The notes under the pieces are model-generated. The model worked only from the letters and a program-made list of their open reading frames with translations, searched no databases and was not told the DNA's origin. The position numbers and the translations under genes are program-made. Of a stretch of DNA of 6,853 nt, positions 1-5,884 are shown piece after piece. Source of the DNA: Anaerolineae bacterium (GTDB lineage Bacteria > Chloroflexota > Anaerolineae > JAADDB01); assembly GCA_015489285.1 (NCBI GenBank), contig WGAA01000231.1, positions 1 through 6,853 of the forward strand, given 5' to 3'. Every line of letters starts with the position of its first letter. Positions within the stretch are counted from its first letter, which is position 1.

Positions 1-664
1 CTGAGGGCTCCACGCCGAACTCCTCCCGCAAGAGGACGCGGAGGGCTTCGTACTGGCGCAGGGCATCCAGCGGACGGTTCTGGAGCAGGTAAAGGTGGAT
101 GAGCTCCTTGTGTCCCCCCTCGCGAAGGGGCTCTTCCCGGATGGCCTCACGCGCGTAATGGAGCGCGCGCTCGTATTCCCCCAGGCGCTTGTAGTGGTGG
201 ATGAGACGCTCTAATAAGGTGAGGTAAATCCCCCGCAGGCGCTCCCGCTCCACGACGGCCCAATCCTCGTAGCATTCCGGCCAGAAATCCCCCTGGTACA
301 GGTCGACCGCTCGGATCCAGTCCTCGACCCGTTCGCTGCTGCTCCCCCGAAGAAAGGCGACAACGTCCACCCACACCCCTTCCCCCAGCCGGAGGATTTC
401 GTGGTCGCCGATGACGGCCTCGGGCCCCAGGCTCTTGCGCACGCGCCACAGGGCCTGGTTCAGTGCCCGACGGGCTCGCGATTCCGGCATGTCCGGGAAG
501 AGTAGTCCCGCCAGGGTTCCGCGATGAACCGGGGTGTATTCTCGGGTGGCGAGGACGGCCAGAAGACGACGGCCGTGAAGGGTGGGGATCCTCTGTTCCT
601 CCGGAGGATCCCCACGGAGCAGACGAAACCGGCCGAAAAGGTACAAGTGGAACTTAATGCCCAC
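1..664 (-). CDS. BTAD/SARP-type transcriptional activator, N-terminal part (cut by left edge)
   Basis: The gene is open at the window edge; 221 codons are visible. Residues about 5-103 read as an OmpR-like winged helix: the start LYLFGRF, HGRRLLAVLA (30-39), a recognition-helix segment with RRALNQALWRVRKSLG (65-80), and the closing WVDVVAFL. Residues about 104-221 are a bacterial transcriptional activator domain of helical repeats, including YQGDFWPECYEDW (123-135), EPLREGGHKELI and ALRQYEALRVLLREEFGVEP. Such proteins bind promoter DNA and often carry ATPase or TPR domains further on, which cannot be seen here. The chosen start is GTG at 664, overlapping the hflX stop by 11 nt. A strong AAGGAGG lies just upstream but only 3 nt from the GTG, which is tight; an in-frame ATG at 712 is the alternative. 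The target genes are unknown. The domain call is firm and the start is uncertain. Confidence 0.88.
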   Translation of the reverse strand, partial: MGIKFHLYLFGRFRLLRGDPPEEQRIPTLHGRRLLAVLATREYTPVHRGTLAGLLFPDMPESRARRALNQALWRVRKSLGPEAVIGDHEILRLGEGVWVDVVAFLRGSSSERVEDWIRAVDLYQGDFWPECYEDWAVVERERLRGIYLTLLERLIHHYKRLGEYERALHYAREAIREEPLREGGHKELIHLYLLQNRPLDALRQYEALRVLLREEFGVEPS

Positions 665-1997
665 CGTCCTCCTTCTCTCTCTGCTGATAGGGGGCGACCT
701 GCGCGGCCACATGGGGCGGAACGCGGCCGACAATCCATGTACCCTTGCTCGTGTACCGTTCGTCTTCGACGATCCCGCTGCGGTGGAACAGGGCCACGAG
801 GTCGGCCTTGTCGTAGGGGATGAGCACGTGCACGGGGATGAGGCGCGCCTGGAGCGTTTCCTCGATCCGGCTGAGGAGCTCTTCCAGCCCCCATCCCTTG
901 AGCGCGGAGATGGGGACGCCTTCGGGGAAGTAGGCAAGGCGCTTTTCCAGCTCTTCGGGGGGAAGGGCGTCGATCTTGTTCAAGGCCATGACGACGGGGA
1001 TGTCCGCGGCCCCCAGGTCTTTGAGGACGCGTTCGACGGTGTCCACTTGATTGAGGAATGCGGAGTGAGTGATATCCACCACGTGGACGAGGACGTCCGC
1101 GTCCAGGATTTCTTCCAGGGTGGCCCGGAAGGCGGCAACCAATTGCGTGGGGAGTTTCTGGATGAAACCGACCGTGTCGCTGATGAGGATTTCCTGGCCG
1201 CCGGGGAGGACGACCCGTCGGGTCGTGGGGTCCAGCGTGGCGAAGAGTTTGTCGTCCGCGTAGACTTGAGCTCGCGTCAGCGCGTTCAGCAGGGTGGATT
1301 TCCCCGCGTTGGTGTACCCCACAAGGGAGACGACGGGGATTTCGGCTTCCTGCCGTCGCTTGCGGTAGCGGGCCCGGTGGGCACGCACTTCTTCCAGCTC
1401 CCGGCGGAGCTGCGCGATGCGCTTCTTTATCTCCCGGCGGTCTACTTCCAACTGGGTCTCCCCGGGGCCGCGAAGCCCCACGCCGCCGATTCCCCCTCGA
1501 CCTGCCGCACCGCCGGCCTGACGGGCAAGGTGCGTCCAGGCGCGTGTCAGGCGGGGGAGGCGGTAGATGTACTGGGCCAATTCCACCTGGAGAACCCCCT
1601 CCTTGGTCTGCGCACGCTGGGCGAAAATGTCCAGGATAAGGGCCGTGCGGTCCAGGACCTTGACGTCCTCACCTAGGATCTCCTCCAATTCCCGCTGTTG
1701 TCGGGGGGAGAGTTCCTCGTCGAAGATGACCACATTGGCGTTCGTGGCTTCCACAAGCGCTTTGAGCTCCTCCAGCTTCCCTTTGCCGATCAACGTGGCC
1801 GGATGAGGGCGATCCAGGCGTTGAGTTATCGTCCCCACGACTTCGAGCCCCGCGGTCTCGGCCAGCCTGGCCAGCTCTGCCAGGCTTTCCTCCATGGTAA
1901 AGGGGGAGCGTTTTCGGCGCGAGCGGATGTCCACGCCGACGAGAACGGCCCGCTCCTGCGGTGCTTCTGTGGGGAGGAGTCGTTTTCGTTCCGTCAT
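654..1997 (-). CDS. hflX: GTPase HflX, ribosome-splitting factor
   Basis: The product has 447 residues, normal for HflX. The family binds the 50S subunit near the peptidyl transferase centre and splits stalled or stressed ribosomes using GTP. Visible parts are the N-terminal HflX domain (about 15-180) with LIGKGKLEEL and VIFDEELSPRQQRELE, the glycine-rich GGVGLRGPGETQLE (171-184), a basic coiled linker (about 185-217), and the GTPase domain. The GTPase motifs are G1 GYTNAGKST (227-235), switch I FATLDPTTR (252-260), G3 DTVGF (274-278), G4 NKID (340-343) and G5 SAL (364-366). The ATG at 1997 is preferred over one at 2084, because the latter would add 29 atypical residues lying inside the upstream gene. 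The upstream stop is 4 nt away and AAGGTG gives a ribosome site about 8 nt before the start, so translation is probably coupled. Confidence 0.97.
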   Translation of the reverse strand: MTERKRLLPTEAPQERAVLVGVDIRSRRKRSPFTMEESLAELARLAETAGLEVVGTITQRLDRPHPATLIGKGKLEELKALVEATNANVVIFDEELSPRQQRELEEILGEDVKVLDRTALILDIFAQRAQTKEGVLQVELAQYIYRLPRLTRAWTHLARQAGGAAGRGGIGGVGLRGPGETQLEVDRREIKKRIAQLRRELEEVRAHRARYRKRRQEAEIPVVSLVGYTNAGKSTLLNALTRAQVYADDKLFATLDPTTRRVVLPGGQEILISDTVGFIQKLPTQLVAAFRATLEEILDADVLVHVVDITHSAFLNQVDTVERVLKDLGAADIPVVMALNKIDALPPEELEKRLAYFPEGVPISALKGWGLEELLSRIEETLQARLIPVHVLIPYDKADLVALFHRSGIVEDERYTSKGTWIVGRVPPHVAAQVAPYQQREKEDGGH

Positions 1998-2001
1998 ACG
2001 G

Positions 2002-3252
2002 TTACACCTTTTCCAGCGCGTGTTCCAGGTCCGCGATGATATCCTCCACGTTTTCGATTCCAACGGAGAGGCGCACCAACCCATCCGTAATTCCCACCCG
2101 CGCCCGCTCTTCCGGCGGGACGCCGATGTGGGTCATGCTGGCCGGGTGTTGGATGAGCGTGTCCACGTTGCCCAAGCTCACGGCCAGGGTGGCCAGGCGA
2201 ACGTTTTCCATCATGGTGACGCCGGCTTCGTATCCCCCGACCAATTCGAAGGAGATCATGCCCCCATATCCGTTGAACATCTGCCGACGCGCGATGTCGT
2301 GCTCCGGGTGGGTCGCCAGGCCCGGGTAGTGGACTCGGGAGACTTTGGGGTGGGCGTCTAACCAGCGGGCGATGAGCATGGCGTTTTCGGCGTGGCGCTG
2401 CATGCGCAGCTCAAAGGTTTTCAGCCCCAGGTGGGCCAACCAGGCGTCGAAGGGGCTGGGTGTCGGTCCCAGAATGCGGCTCATGTGTGCCACGCTACGC
2501 TCTTTCCCCAACATGTACTCCCGGTTCGTGCTGATGACGGCCCCGCCGATCAGGACGCCGTGTCCGGTCAAGTACTTGGTGGTGGAGTGGATGACGACGT
2601 CGCAACCGAGGGTCAAGGGCCGCTGATGGTAAGGGGTGGCGAAGGTGTTGTCCACGAGCACGAGCGCCTCGTACTCGTGAGCGGTACGGGCTACGGCCTC
2701 CAGGTCCACAACGCGCATGGTCGGATTGGTAGGGGTTTCCGTGTAGGCCAGAACGGCCGTCGGGTGTGCCTCAAAGGCCTGGGCCCACCCCTCCGCCGAA
2801 AGGTCATCCAGCCAGACGACCTGAATGCCGAAGCGGGGGGCGACTTCGTTGAAGAACCGGTACGCGTTGCCGTAGAGGTGGCGTTGGGTGATGACCGTGT
2901 CCCCGGCTCCGGCCCGAGCCAGGACGGCGCTGCTGATGGCAGCCATCCCGGAGGCGAACAATCGCCCGTACACCAAGTCCTCCGGCGCGGTCTCGGGATG
3001 GTCGCGAATGATGTCCAGGCCTTCCAGGTACGCGTACTTTTGTGCGACCTGGTCGGCGTTGGGATTGGCCGCGCGGGTGTAGAGGTATCCCGGCATGTCA
3101 CCACGGAACACCGCCTGGGCTGTGGCCGCATCGGGAAAGCCAAAGGTCGACGTCTGGAAGATGGGCATGATATGGGCGTGATAGGGGTGATCCCCCTCCA
3201 GGTAATGGGTGACGATGGTGCTGAGACCGGCATCTGGCGGCAATCGTTTCAT
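2002..3252 (-). CDS. PLP-dependent trans-sulfuration enzyme (cystathionine/methionine gamma-lyase or gamma-synthase family)
   Basis: The 416-residue product is a Cys/Met-metabolism PLP enzyme, a cytosolic fold-type I family usually forming tetramers. Family signatures are YTR (58-60, phosphate contact from the partner subunit), SGM (101-103), LYG with the ring-stacking Tyr127, DNTFATP (Asp201 to the pyridine nitrogen), HSTTKYLTGHG with the PLP Lys226, and VRLSVGIE with the carboxylate-binding Arg394. The exact reaction cannot be fixed from sequence: cystathionine gamma-lyase, gamma-synthase, methionine gamma-lyase and O-acetylhomoserine sulfhydrylase share these residues. Asn129 stands where the well-studied methionine gamma-lyase has its active-site Cys, which argues against a classical enzyme of that type. 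The stretch between YTR and SGM (about 61-100) is roughly 14 residues longer than usual. The start ATG has GAGGAG 6 nt upstream. It is the first gene of the operon with hflX. Confidence 0.93.
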   Translation of the reverse strand: MKRLPPDAGLSTIVTHYLEGDHPYHAHIMPIFQTSTFGFPDAATAQAVFRGDMPGYLYTRAANPNADQVAQKYAYLEGLDIIRDHPETAPEDLVYGRLFASGMAAISSAVLARAGAGDTVITQRHLYGNAYRFFNEVAPRFGIQVVWLDDLSAEGWAQAFEAHPTAVLAYTETPTNPTMRVVDLEAVARTAHEYEALVLVDNTFATPYHQRPLTLGCDVVIHSTTKYLTGHGVLIGGAVISTNREYMLGKERSVAHMSRILGPTPSPFDAWLAHLGLKTFELRMQRHAENAMLIARWLDAHPKVSRVHYPGLATHPEHDIARRQMFNGYGGMISFELVGGYEAGVTMMENVRLATLAVSLGNVDTLIQHPASMTHIGVPPEERARVGITDGLVRLSVGIENVEDIIADLEHALEKV

Positions 3253-3299
3253 GGGTCACTCCTCTTCTTTGAAGTGGCGGGGCCACATCACTGCTCCCC

Positions 3300-3333
3300 A
3301 TGTCATTGTAGCACAGGGGAAAAGGGGGGAGAA
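3300..3333 (-). promoter_or_regulatory. Predicted promoter of the PLP enzyme-hflX-BTAD operon
   Basis: Read on the minus strand, TACAAT (3310 to 3305) is a 5/6 match to the -10 box and is preceded by TGC, making an extended -10. A weak -35, TTCTCC (3333 to 3328), sits 17 nt upstream. Transcription would begin near 3298, giving a leader of about 46 nt before the ATG at 3252, too short for a riboswitch. The surrounding 19 bases match those of the ctpA promoter at 17 positions. Confidence 0.65.
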
Positions 3334-3334
3334 G

Positions 3335-3350
3335 TCCCGAATCGGGATTC
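3335..3350. promoter_or_regulatory. Overlapping inverted repeats beside the minus-strand promoter, possible operator
   Basis: TCCCGA and TCGGGA (3335-3340, 3342-3347) form a perfect 6-bp inverted repeat around one base. The overlapping GAATC and GATTC (3339-3343, 3346-3350) form a second one. They lie just upstream of the predicted -35 box, a usual place for a regulator. No regulator can be named, and short palindromes do occur by chance. Confidence 0.35.
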
Positions 3351-3396
3351 TGGGCTTGGTTTACCGTGTCGAGAGTGTTCAGAGACTTGCGTTCCG

Positions 3397-3433
3397 CCAG
3401 ACTTCCGAAATCTCACAGATTTCGGAAGTCTGG
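3397..3433. repeat. Perfect 17-bp inverted repeat, hairpin family copy 1
   Basis: The arms CCAGACTTCCGAAATCT (3397-3413) and AGATTTCGGAAGTCTGG (3417-3433) are exact reverse complements around a CAC loop. A close relative lies at 5793-5827 and a degenerate one at 3751-3767. No T-run follows on either strand, so it does not look like an ordinary intrinsic terminator. It resembles a REP-like dispersed palindrome, but I recognise no named family. Confidence 0.85.
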
Positions 3434-3494
3434 ATCGTCATGCGTCAGGTGCTAAGGGGAAGTTGGCACTGCAGGCGCATCTTGGCCTGACGAC

Positions 3495-3520
3495 GTAATG
3501 CGTGATGCGTAATGCGTAAC
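3495..3520. repeat. Heptamer array GTRATGC
   Basis: There are three consecutive 7-nt units, GTAATGC, GTGATGC and GTAATGC, then a partial GTAAC. It belongs to a degenerate family of heptamers of the pattern GT-N-A-three bases found throughout both intergenic regions. Confidence 0.85.
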
Positions 3521-3570
3521 TTGGAGACAAGCTTGGCTTTGTGGCGATAACCTCGTGCCCACGCCATCCG

Positions 3571-3597
3571 GTTACTCGTTACTCGTCACTCGTTAGC
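3571..3597. repeat. Heptamer array GTYACTC
   Basis: The units are GTTACTC, GTTACTC and GTCACTC, closed by GTTAGC. All but the first base recur at 5847-5872. Single units also occur at 3648, 3785-3798 and 3825. Confidence 0.85.
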
Positions 3598-3625
3598 TAT
3601 AGGCCGCAGGCCTTCGCTAGGATGA

Positions 3626-3652
3626 GCCGGGCGGTTTAGCGCCCGGCGTTAC
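3626..3652. repeat. 27-bp hairpin repeat, copy 1
   Basis: All 27 bases are identical to 3803-3829. The unit holds the perfect inverted repeat GCCGGGCG / CGCCCGGC around GTTTAG, followed by GTTAC. This copy is upstream of the predicted ctpA promoter. It is followed by no T-run. Confidence 0.9.
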
Positions 3653-3691
3653 GCCGAGAGAATTCCAAGTTTCCGAACGCTTTCCGTGTCT

Positions 3692-3722
3692 TTTATGCCG
3701 AGACCCGGCCCTGTGTTACAAT
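3692..3722 (+). promoter_or_regulatory. Predicted promoter of the ctpA-smpB operon
   Basis: TACAAT (3717-3722) is a 5/6 match to the -10 box and is preceded by TGT, giving an extended -10. The -35 region (about 3692-3699) has only poor matches, so the extended -10 would carry recognition. Transcription would start near 3729, leaving a leader of about 150 nt. Confidence 0.6.
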
Positions 3723-3750
3723 GAGATCACTTGTACGGCACGGTTGGCCC

Positions 3751-3767
3751 GGACTTCCGGAGTCTGG
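3751..3767. repeat. Degenerate third copy of the AGACTTCCGAAGTCT motif
   Basis: GGACTTCCGGAGTCTGG resembles a half-element of the hairpins at 3397-3433 and 5793-5827, with two substitutions in the core. It lies just downstream of the predicted ctpA transcription start. Confidence 0.5.
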
Positions 3768-3802
3768 AGTCTTCGCGCCGGGCAGTTACTCGTTAGCCAT
3801 GG

Positions 3803-3829
3803 GCCGGGCGGTTTAGCGCCCGGCGTTAC
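3803..3829. repeat. 27-bp hairpin repeat, copy 2
   Basis: This is identical to 3626-3652, including the 8-bp inverted repeat GCCGGGCG / CGCCCGGC and the trailing GTTAC. It lies inside the predicted ctpA leader, 50 nt before the start codon, directly after heptamer units (3785-3798). Confidence 0.9.
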
Positions 3830-3879
3830 TCAGGCCGTAATAGCTGTCGGTTCCAACTTCCGGATGTGGAGGACGAAAG

Positions 3880-5139
3880 ATGCAAAACGAGATCCATTGG
3901 GACAAAGTCCTGTTGACCGTCGTTCTGGTCATTGCCATTGCCCTGACGTCGGCCGGTATTGGCGCTGCGTTGGGATACTATACAGGTCGACTCACGGCCC
4001 CTTCCCACGTCATCCCCGAGAATTCCGGACAAACGGGGGGCAAGACCACTCAGGCGACCCCGGAGGCCCCCGCGGGCGCGCCGGACAATTTCGACGTCTT
4101 CTGGGAAGCATATCACATCCTGGAAGAACACTTTTACGGCGACGTGCCTCAGGGCCCCGACGTGACGTACGCGGCCATCCGGGGGCTCTTGCAGGCCCTC
4201 CACGACCCCTTCACCTCCTTCCTCGACCCCAAACTGGCCAAACTCATGTCCGAGGACATGAGCGGGACCTTCGAGGGGATCGGGGCTCAGGTCAAACAGG
4301 CGGAGAACGGGGGGGTGCTCATTGTGCACGTCTTCCCCGGTTCCCCCGCGGAGAAGGCGGGTATCAAGGACGGGGACATCATCATCAAGGTGGACGGTGA
4401 GGACATCACCCACCTGACGCTCATGGAGCAGATCATGAAGATTCGCGGTCCCGCGGGCAGTAAGGTGGTCCTTACCATCTTGCGGGAGGGAGAACGGGAT
4501 CCGCTGGACATCACGGTCGTGCGGGGTAAAATCGAAATTCCGGTGGTCGAGTACCGCATGGAGGGGGACATCGCGTATGTGAAGTTCAGCGAGTTCAACG
4601 CCATCGGGGTGAAGAAGGTCAAGGCGGCCATCCTTGAATTGAAGAAGAACCATCCGAAGGGGCTGATTTTCGACCTGCGCAATAACCCGGGCGGATATTT
4701 GCACGTGGCCATCGGGGTGGCTTCCCAGTTCCTCCCCCGTGGGAAGGTGGTTCTCATCGAGAAGTGGAAGGATGGCCGTGAGGAGGTGTACAAGAGCGAA
4801 GGGGGCGGGGTTGCAAAGGACATCCCGCTGGTGGTGCTGGTCAACCGGGGCAGCGCCAGTGCTTCGGAGATTGTGGCCGGGGCGTTGCAGGATCACGGGC
4901 GGGCCGTGCTGATCGGGGAACGGACTTTCGGTAAGGGCTCGGTACAGCAGCCGTTCGAGCTGAGCGACGGCTCCGAGTTACGGGTGACCATCGCGCACTG
5001 GCTTACCCCTAAAGGCCGGGAGATCCACATGAAGGGCATCGAGCCGGATATCCCCGTGGAGGTGCCGACGAAGGCCGAGGAAGGGGGGAAGGATCCGGTG
5101 CTCGAGCGGGCCCTGGAATATTTCCGGACCGGGAAGTGA
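3880..5139 (+). CDS. ctpA: S41 family C-terminal processing protease (CtpA/Tsp), membrane-anchored
   Basis: The 419-residue product is a serine protease of the tail-specific family, which cleaves proteins after recognising nonpolar C termini. A single hydrophobic segment (about 10-34) serves as signal anchor, followed by a Pro/Ala/Thr-rich linker (about 38-68), so the catalytic part should lie outside the membrane. An N-terminal helical part (70-128) is followed by a PDZ domain (about 130-215, with FEGIGAQV and GSPAEKAGIKDGDIIIKVDG) and the S41 core (about 220-395). The expected catalytic residues are present: Ser327 in NRGSASASEI, Lys352 in FGKG and Gln356. The 25-residue Ser-to-Lys spacing is the family norm. 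GGAGG lies 7 nt before the ATG. smpB follows after 1 nt. The pairing with the tmRNA system suggests disposal of tagged exported proteins, which is inference. Confidence 0.95.
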   Translation: MQNEIHWDKVLLTVVLVIAIALTSAGIGAALGYYTGRLTAPSHVIPENSGQTGGKTTQATPEAPAGAPDNFDVFWEAYHILEEHFYGDVPQGPDVTYAAIRGLLQALHDPFTSFLDPKLAKLMSEDMSGTFEGIGAQVKQAENGGVLIVHVFPGSPAEKAGIKDGDIIIKVDGEDITHLTLMEQIMKIRGPAGSKVVLTILREGERDPLDITVVRGKIEIPVVEYRMEGDIAYVKFSEFNAIGVKKVKAAILELKKNHPKGLIFDLRNNPGGYLHVAIGVASQFLPRGKVVLIEKWKDGREEVYKSEGGGVAKDIPLVVLVNRGSASASEIVAGALQDHGRAVLIGERTFGKGSVQQPFELSDGSELRVTIAHWLTPKGREIHMKGIEPDIPVEVPTKAEEGGKDPVLERALEYFRTGK

Positions 5140-5140
5140 G

Positions 5141-5608
5141 ATGGCGGATAAGATTCGAGTTGTAGCGACGAACCGGAAGGCGCGTCACGATTACGAGATC
5201 CTGGAGACGTATGAGGCGGGGATCGCCCTGACCGGCACGGAGATCAAATCCGTGCGGGAGGGACGCGTCAACCTGCAAGACGGCTTTGTGCTCATCAAGG
5301 ACGGGGAGGCGTGGCTCATGAACGTGCACATCTCCCCTTACCATCACGGCTCCCTGCACAATCATGAGCCGCGACGACCGCGCAAGTTGCTCCTGCACAA
5401 GTGGGAGATTAACCGGCTGGCCGGACGGGTGAAGGAGAAAGGGTGGACGATCATCCCCTTGCGCATGTACCTGAAGAACGGGTGGGCGAAGGTAGAGATC
5501 GGGTTGGCGCGGGGCAAGAAGTTGTACGATAAACGGCGCGATATTGCCAAACGGGAGTTCGAACGGGAGAAGGAACGGTACCTGAAGCGCCGGGGCGTCA
5601 AGGTGTAA
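5141..5608 (+). CDS. smpB: SsrA-binding protein SmpB
   Basis: The product has 155 residues, the usual SmpB length. SmpB binds the tRNA-like part of tmRNA and delivers it with EF-Tu to ribosomes stalled without a stop codon. Signatures are the start VVATNRKARHDYEI, GTEIKSVREGRVNL (32-45), NVHISPY, NHEPRRPRKLLLHK (74-87), the strand region with GLARGKKLYDKR (121-132), and the basic C-terminal tail KREFEREKERYLKRRG that enters the mRNA channel. Only one base separates it from the ctpA stop, and its ribosome site is weak (GGGAAG inside the end of ctpA), so translation is probably coupled to ctpA. Its RNA partner ssrA begins 336 nt downstream on the same strand. Confidence 0.98.
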   Translation: MADKIRVVATNRKARHDYEILETYEAGIALTGTEIKSVREGRVNLQDGFVLIKDGEAWLMNVHISPYHHGSLHNHEPRRPRKLLLHKWEINRLAGRVKEKGWTIIPLRMYLKNGWAKVEIGLARGKKLYDKRRDIAKREFEREKERYLKRRGVKV

Positions 5609-5669
5609 AACTCCTCTTGCGGGGAAAACCACCCCCTGGGAGGGCACGTATTATACAGACGGACATGAC

Positions 5670-5716
5670 GTAATGCGTGATTCGTGATGCGTAACGTCAC
5701 TCGTCATCCGTCATGC
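5670..5716. repeat. Heptamer array of mixed GTRATKC and GTCAYNC units
   Basis: The units are GTAATGC, GTGATTC, GTGATGC, a 5-nt GTAAC, then GTCACTC, GTCATCC and GTCATGC. The array leads into composite block B and shows that the two unit types can sit next to each other. Apart from this array and block B, the intergenic region 5609-5944 holds no credible gene. Confidence 0.8.
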
Positions 5717-5758
5717 GCCAGGCGCCGAGGAGAAAGTCGGCACAGCAGGCGCAACGAC

Positions 5759-5786
5759 GTAATACGTGATGCGTGATGCGTGATTT
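5759..5786. repeat. Heptamer array GTRATGC, second location
   Basis: The four units are GTAATAC, GTGATGC, GTGATGC and GTGATTT. It is the counterpart of the array at 3495-3520, in the same flanking sequence (ACGAC before it). Confidence 0.85.
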
Positions 5787-5792
5787 GCACTT

Positions 5793-5827
5793 CAGACTTC
5801 CGAAGTCTCGCAGACTTCGGAAGTCTG
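5793..5827. repeat. Perfect 16-bp inverted repeat, hairpin family copy 2
   Basis: The arms CAGACTTCCGAAGTCT (5793-5808) and AGACTTCGGAAGTCTG (5812-5827) are exact complements around CGC. Compared with copy 1, the only stem difference is an A:T pair changed to G:C on both sides (5805 and 5815). Each arm is also nearly self-complementary (AGACTTC, one base, GAAGTCT). A G-run rather than a T-run follows. Confidence 0.87.
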
Positions 5828-5845
5828 GGGGGGGCACGCCAGCCG

Positions 5846-5873
5846 ATTACTCGTTACTCGTCACTCGTTAGCC
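5846..5873. repeat. Heptamer array GTYACTC, second location
   Basis: The units are ATTACTC, GTTACTC, GTCACTC and GTTAGCC. From the second base on it matches the array at 3571-3597. Confidence 0.85.
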
Positions 5874-5884
5874 AAGGCCGTAGG

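Larger units (their letters stand above)
3437..3615. repeat. Dispersed composite repeat block, copy A
   Basis: This stretch matches 5710-5890 in the same order of modules: GTCATGCG, a variable stretch ending in GCAGGCGCA, ACGACGTAAT followed by GTGATGC heptamers, CACGCCA(T/G)CCG, a TTACTCG heptamer array ending GTTAGC, and GGCCG(C/T)AGGC(C/T)TTCG. Copy A has two pieces missing from copy B: about 10 bases after GCAGGCGCA, and a 37-nt stretch (3521-3557) at the position where copy B carries its hairpin. No open reading frame of coding character is present. Confidence 0.75.
3729..3879 (+). promoter_or_regulatory. Predicted long structured leader of ctpA
   Basis: Between the predicted start of transcription and the ATG at 3880 lie a degenerate hairpin-family copy, heptamer units and a 27-bp hairpin repeat. 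The right arm of that hairpin (3817-3825) can pair locally with 3803-3810, or instead with CGCCGGGC at 3776-3783, also 8 bp. The two pairings exclude each other. The ribosome site GGAGG (3868-3872) is 7 nt before the ATG and outside both. Any regulatory role is inferred. Confidence 0.4.

Noticed and set aside
582..1676. Long plus-strand open frame (364 codons) across hflX
   Set aside because: It is antisense to hflX, whose motifs are intact, and its translation shows no recognisable domain; GC-rich codon use produces such shadows.
1998..2084. Upstream ATG for HflX at 2084
   Set aside because: It would lie inside the end of the preceding gene and add 29 residues unlike HflX N termini; the ATG at 1997 has a suitable ribosome site.
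3253..3298. SAM riboswitch or T-box before the sulfur amino acid gene
   Set aside because: The predicted leader is about 46 nt, too short, and no conserved riboswitch or T-box sequence is seen.
2392..3498. Long plus-strand open frame (368 codons) across the PLP enzyme gene
   Set aside because: It is the antisense shadow of a gene with full family signatures and runs into repeat DNA; no domain or ribosome site supports it.
3495..3597. CRISPR array
   Set aside because: Units are only 7 nt with no spacers of regular length, and no cas gene is present.
3785..3831. Integron attC site suggested by GTTAGCC next to a GC-rich hairpin
   Set aside because: The R' consensus GTTRRRY is not met, no matching RYYYAAC partner is present, and there is no integrase or cassette structure.
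3826..4896. Long minus-strand open frame (356 codons) opposite ctpA
   Set aside because: It is antisense to a complete S41 protease with catalytic residues; no coding evidence of its own.
5793..5827. Intrinsic terminator of smpB
   Set aside because: The stem is perfect but followed by a run of G, not T, and it lies about 185 nt after the stop; its relative at 3397-3433 is not behind a gene end.
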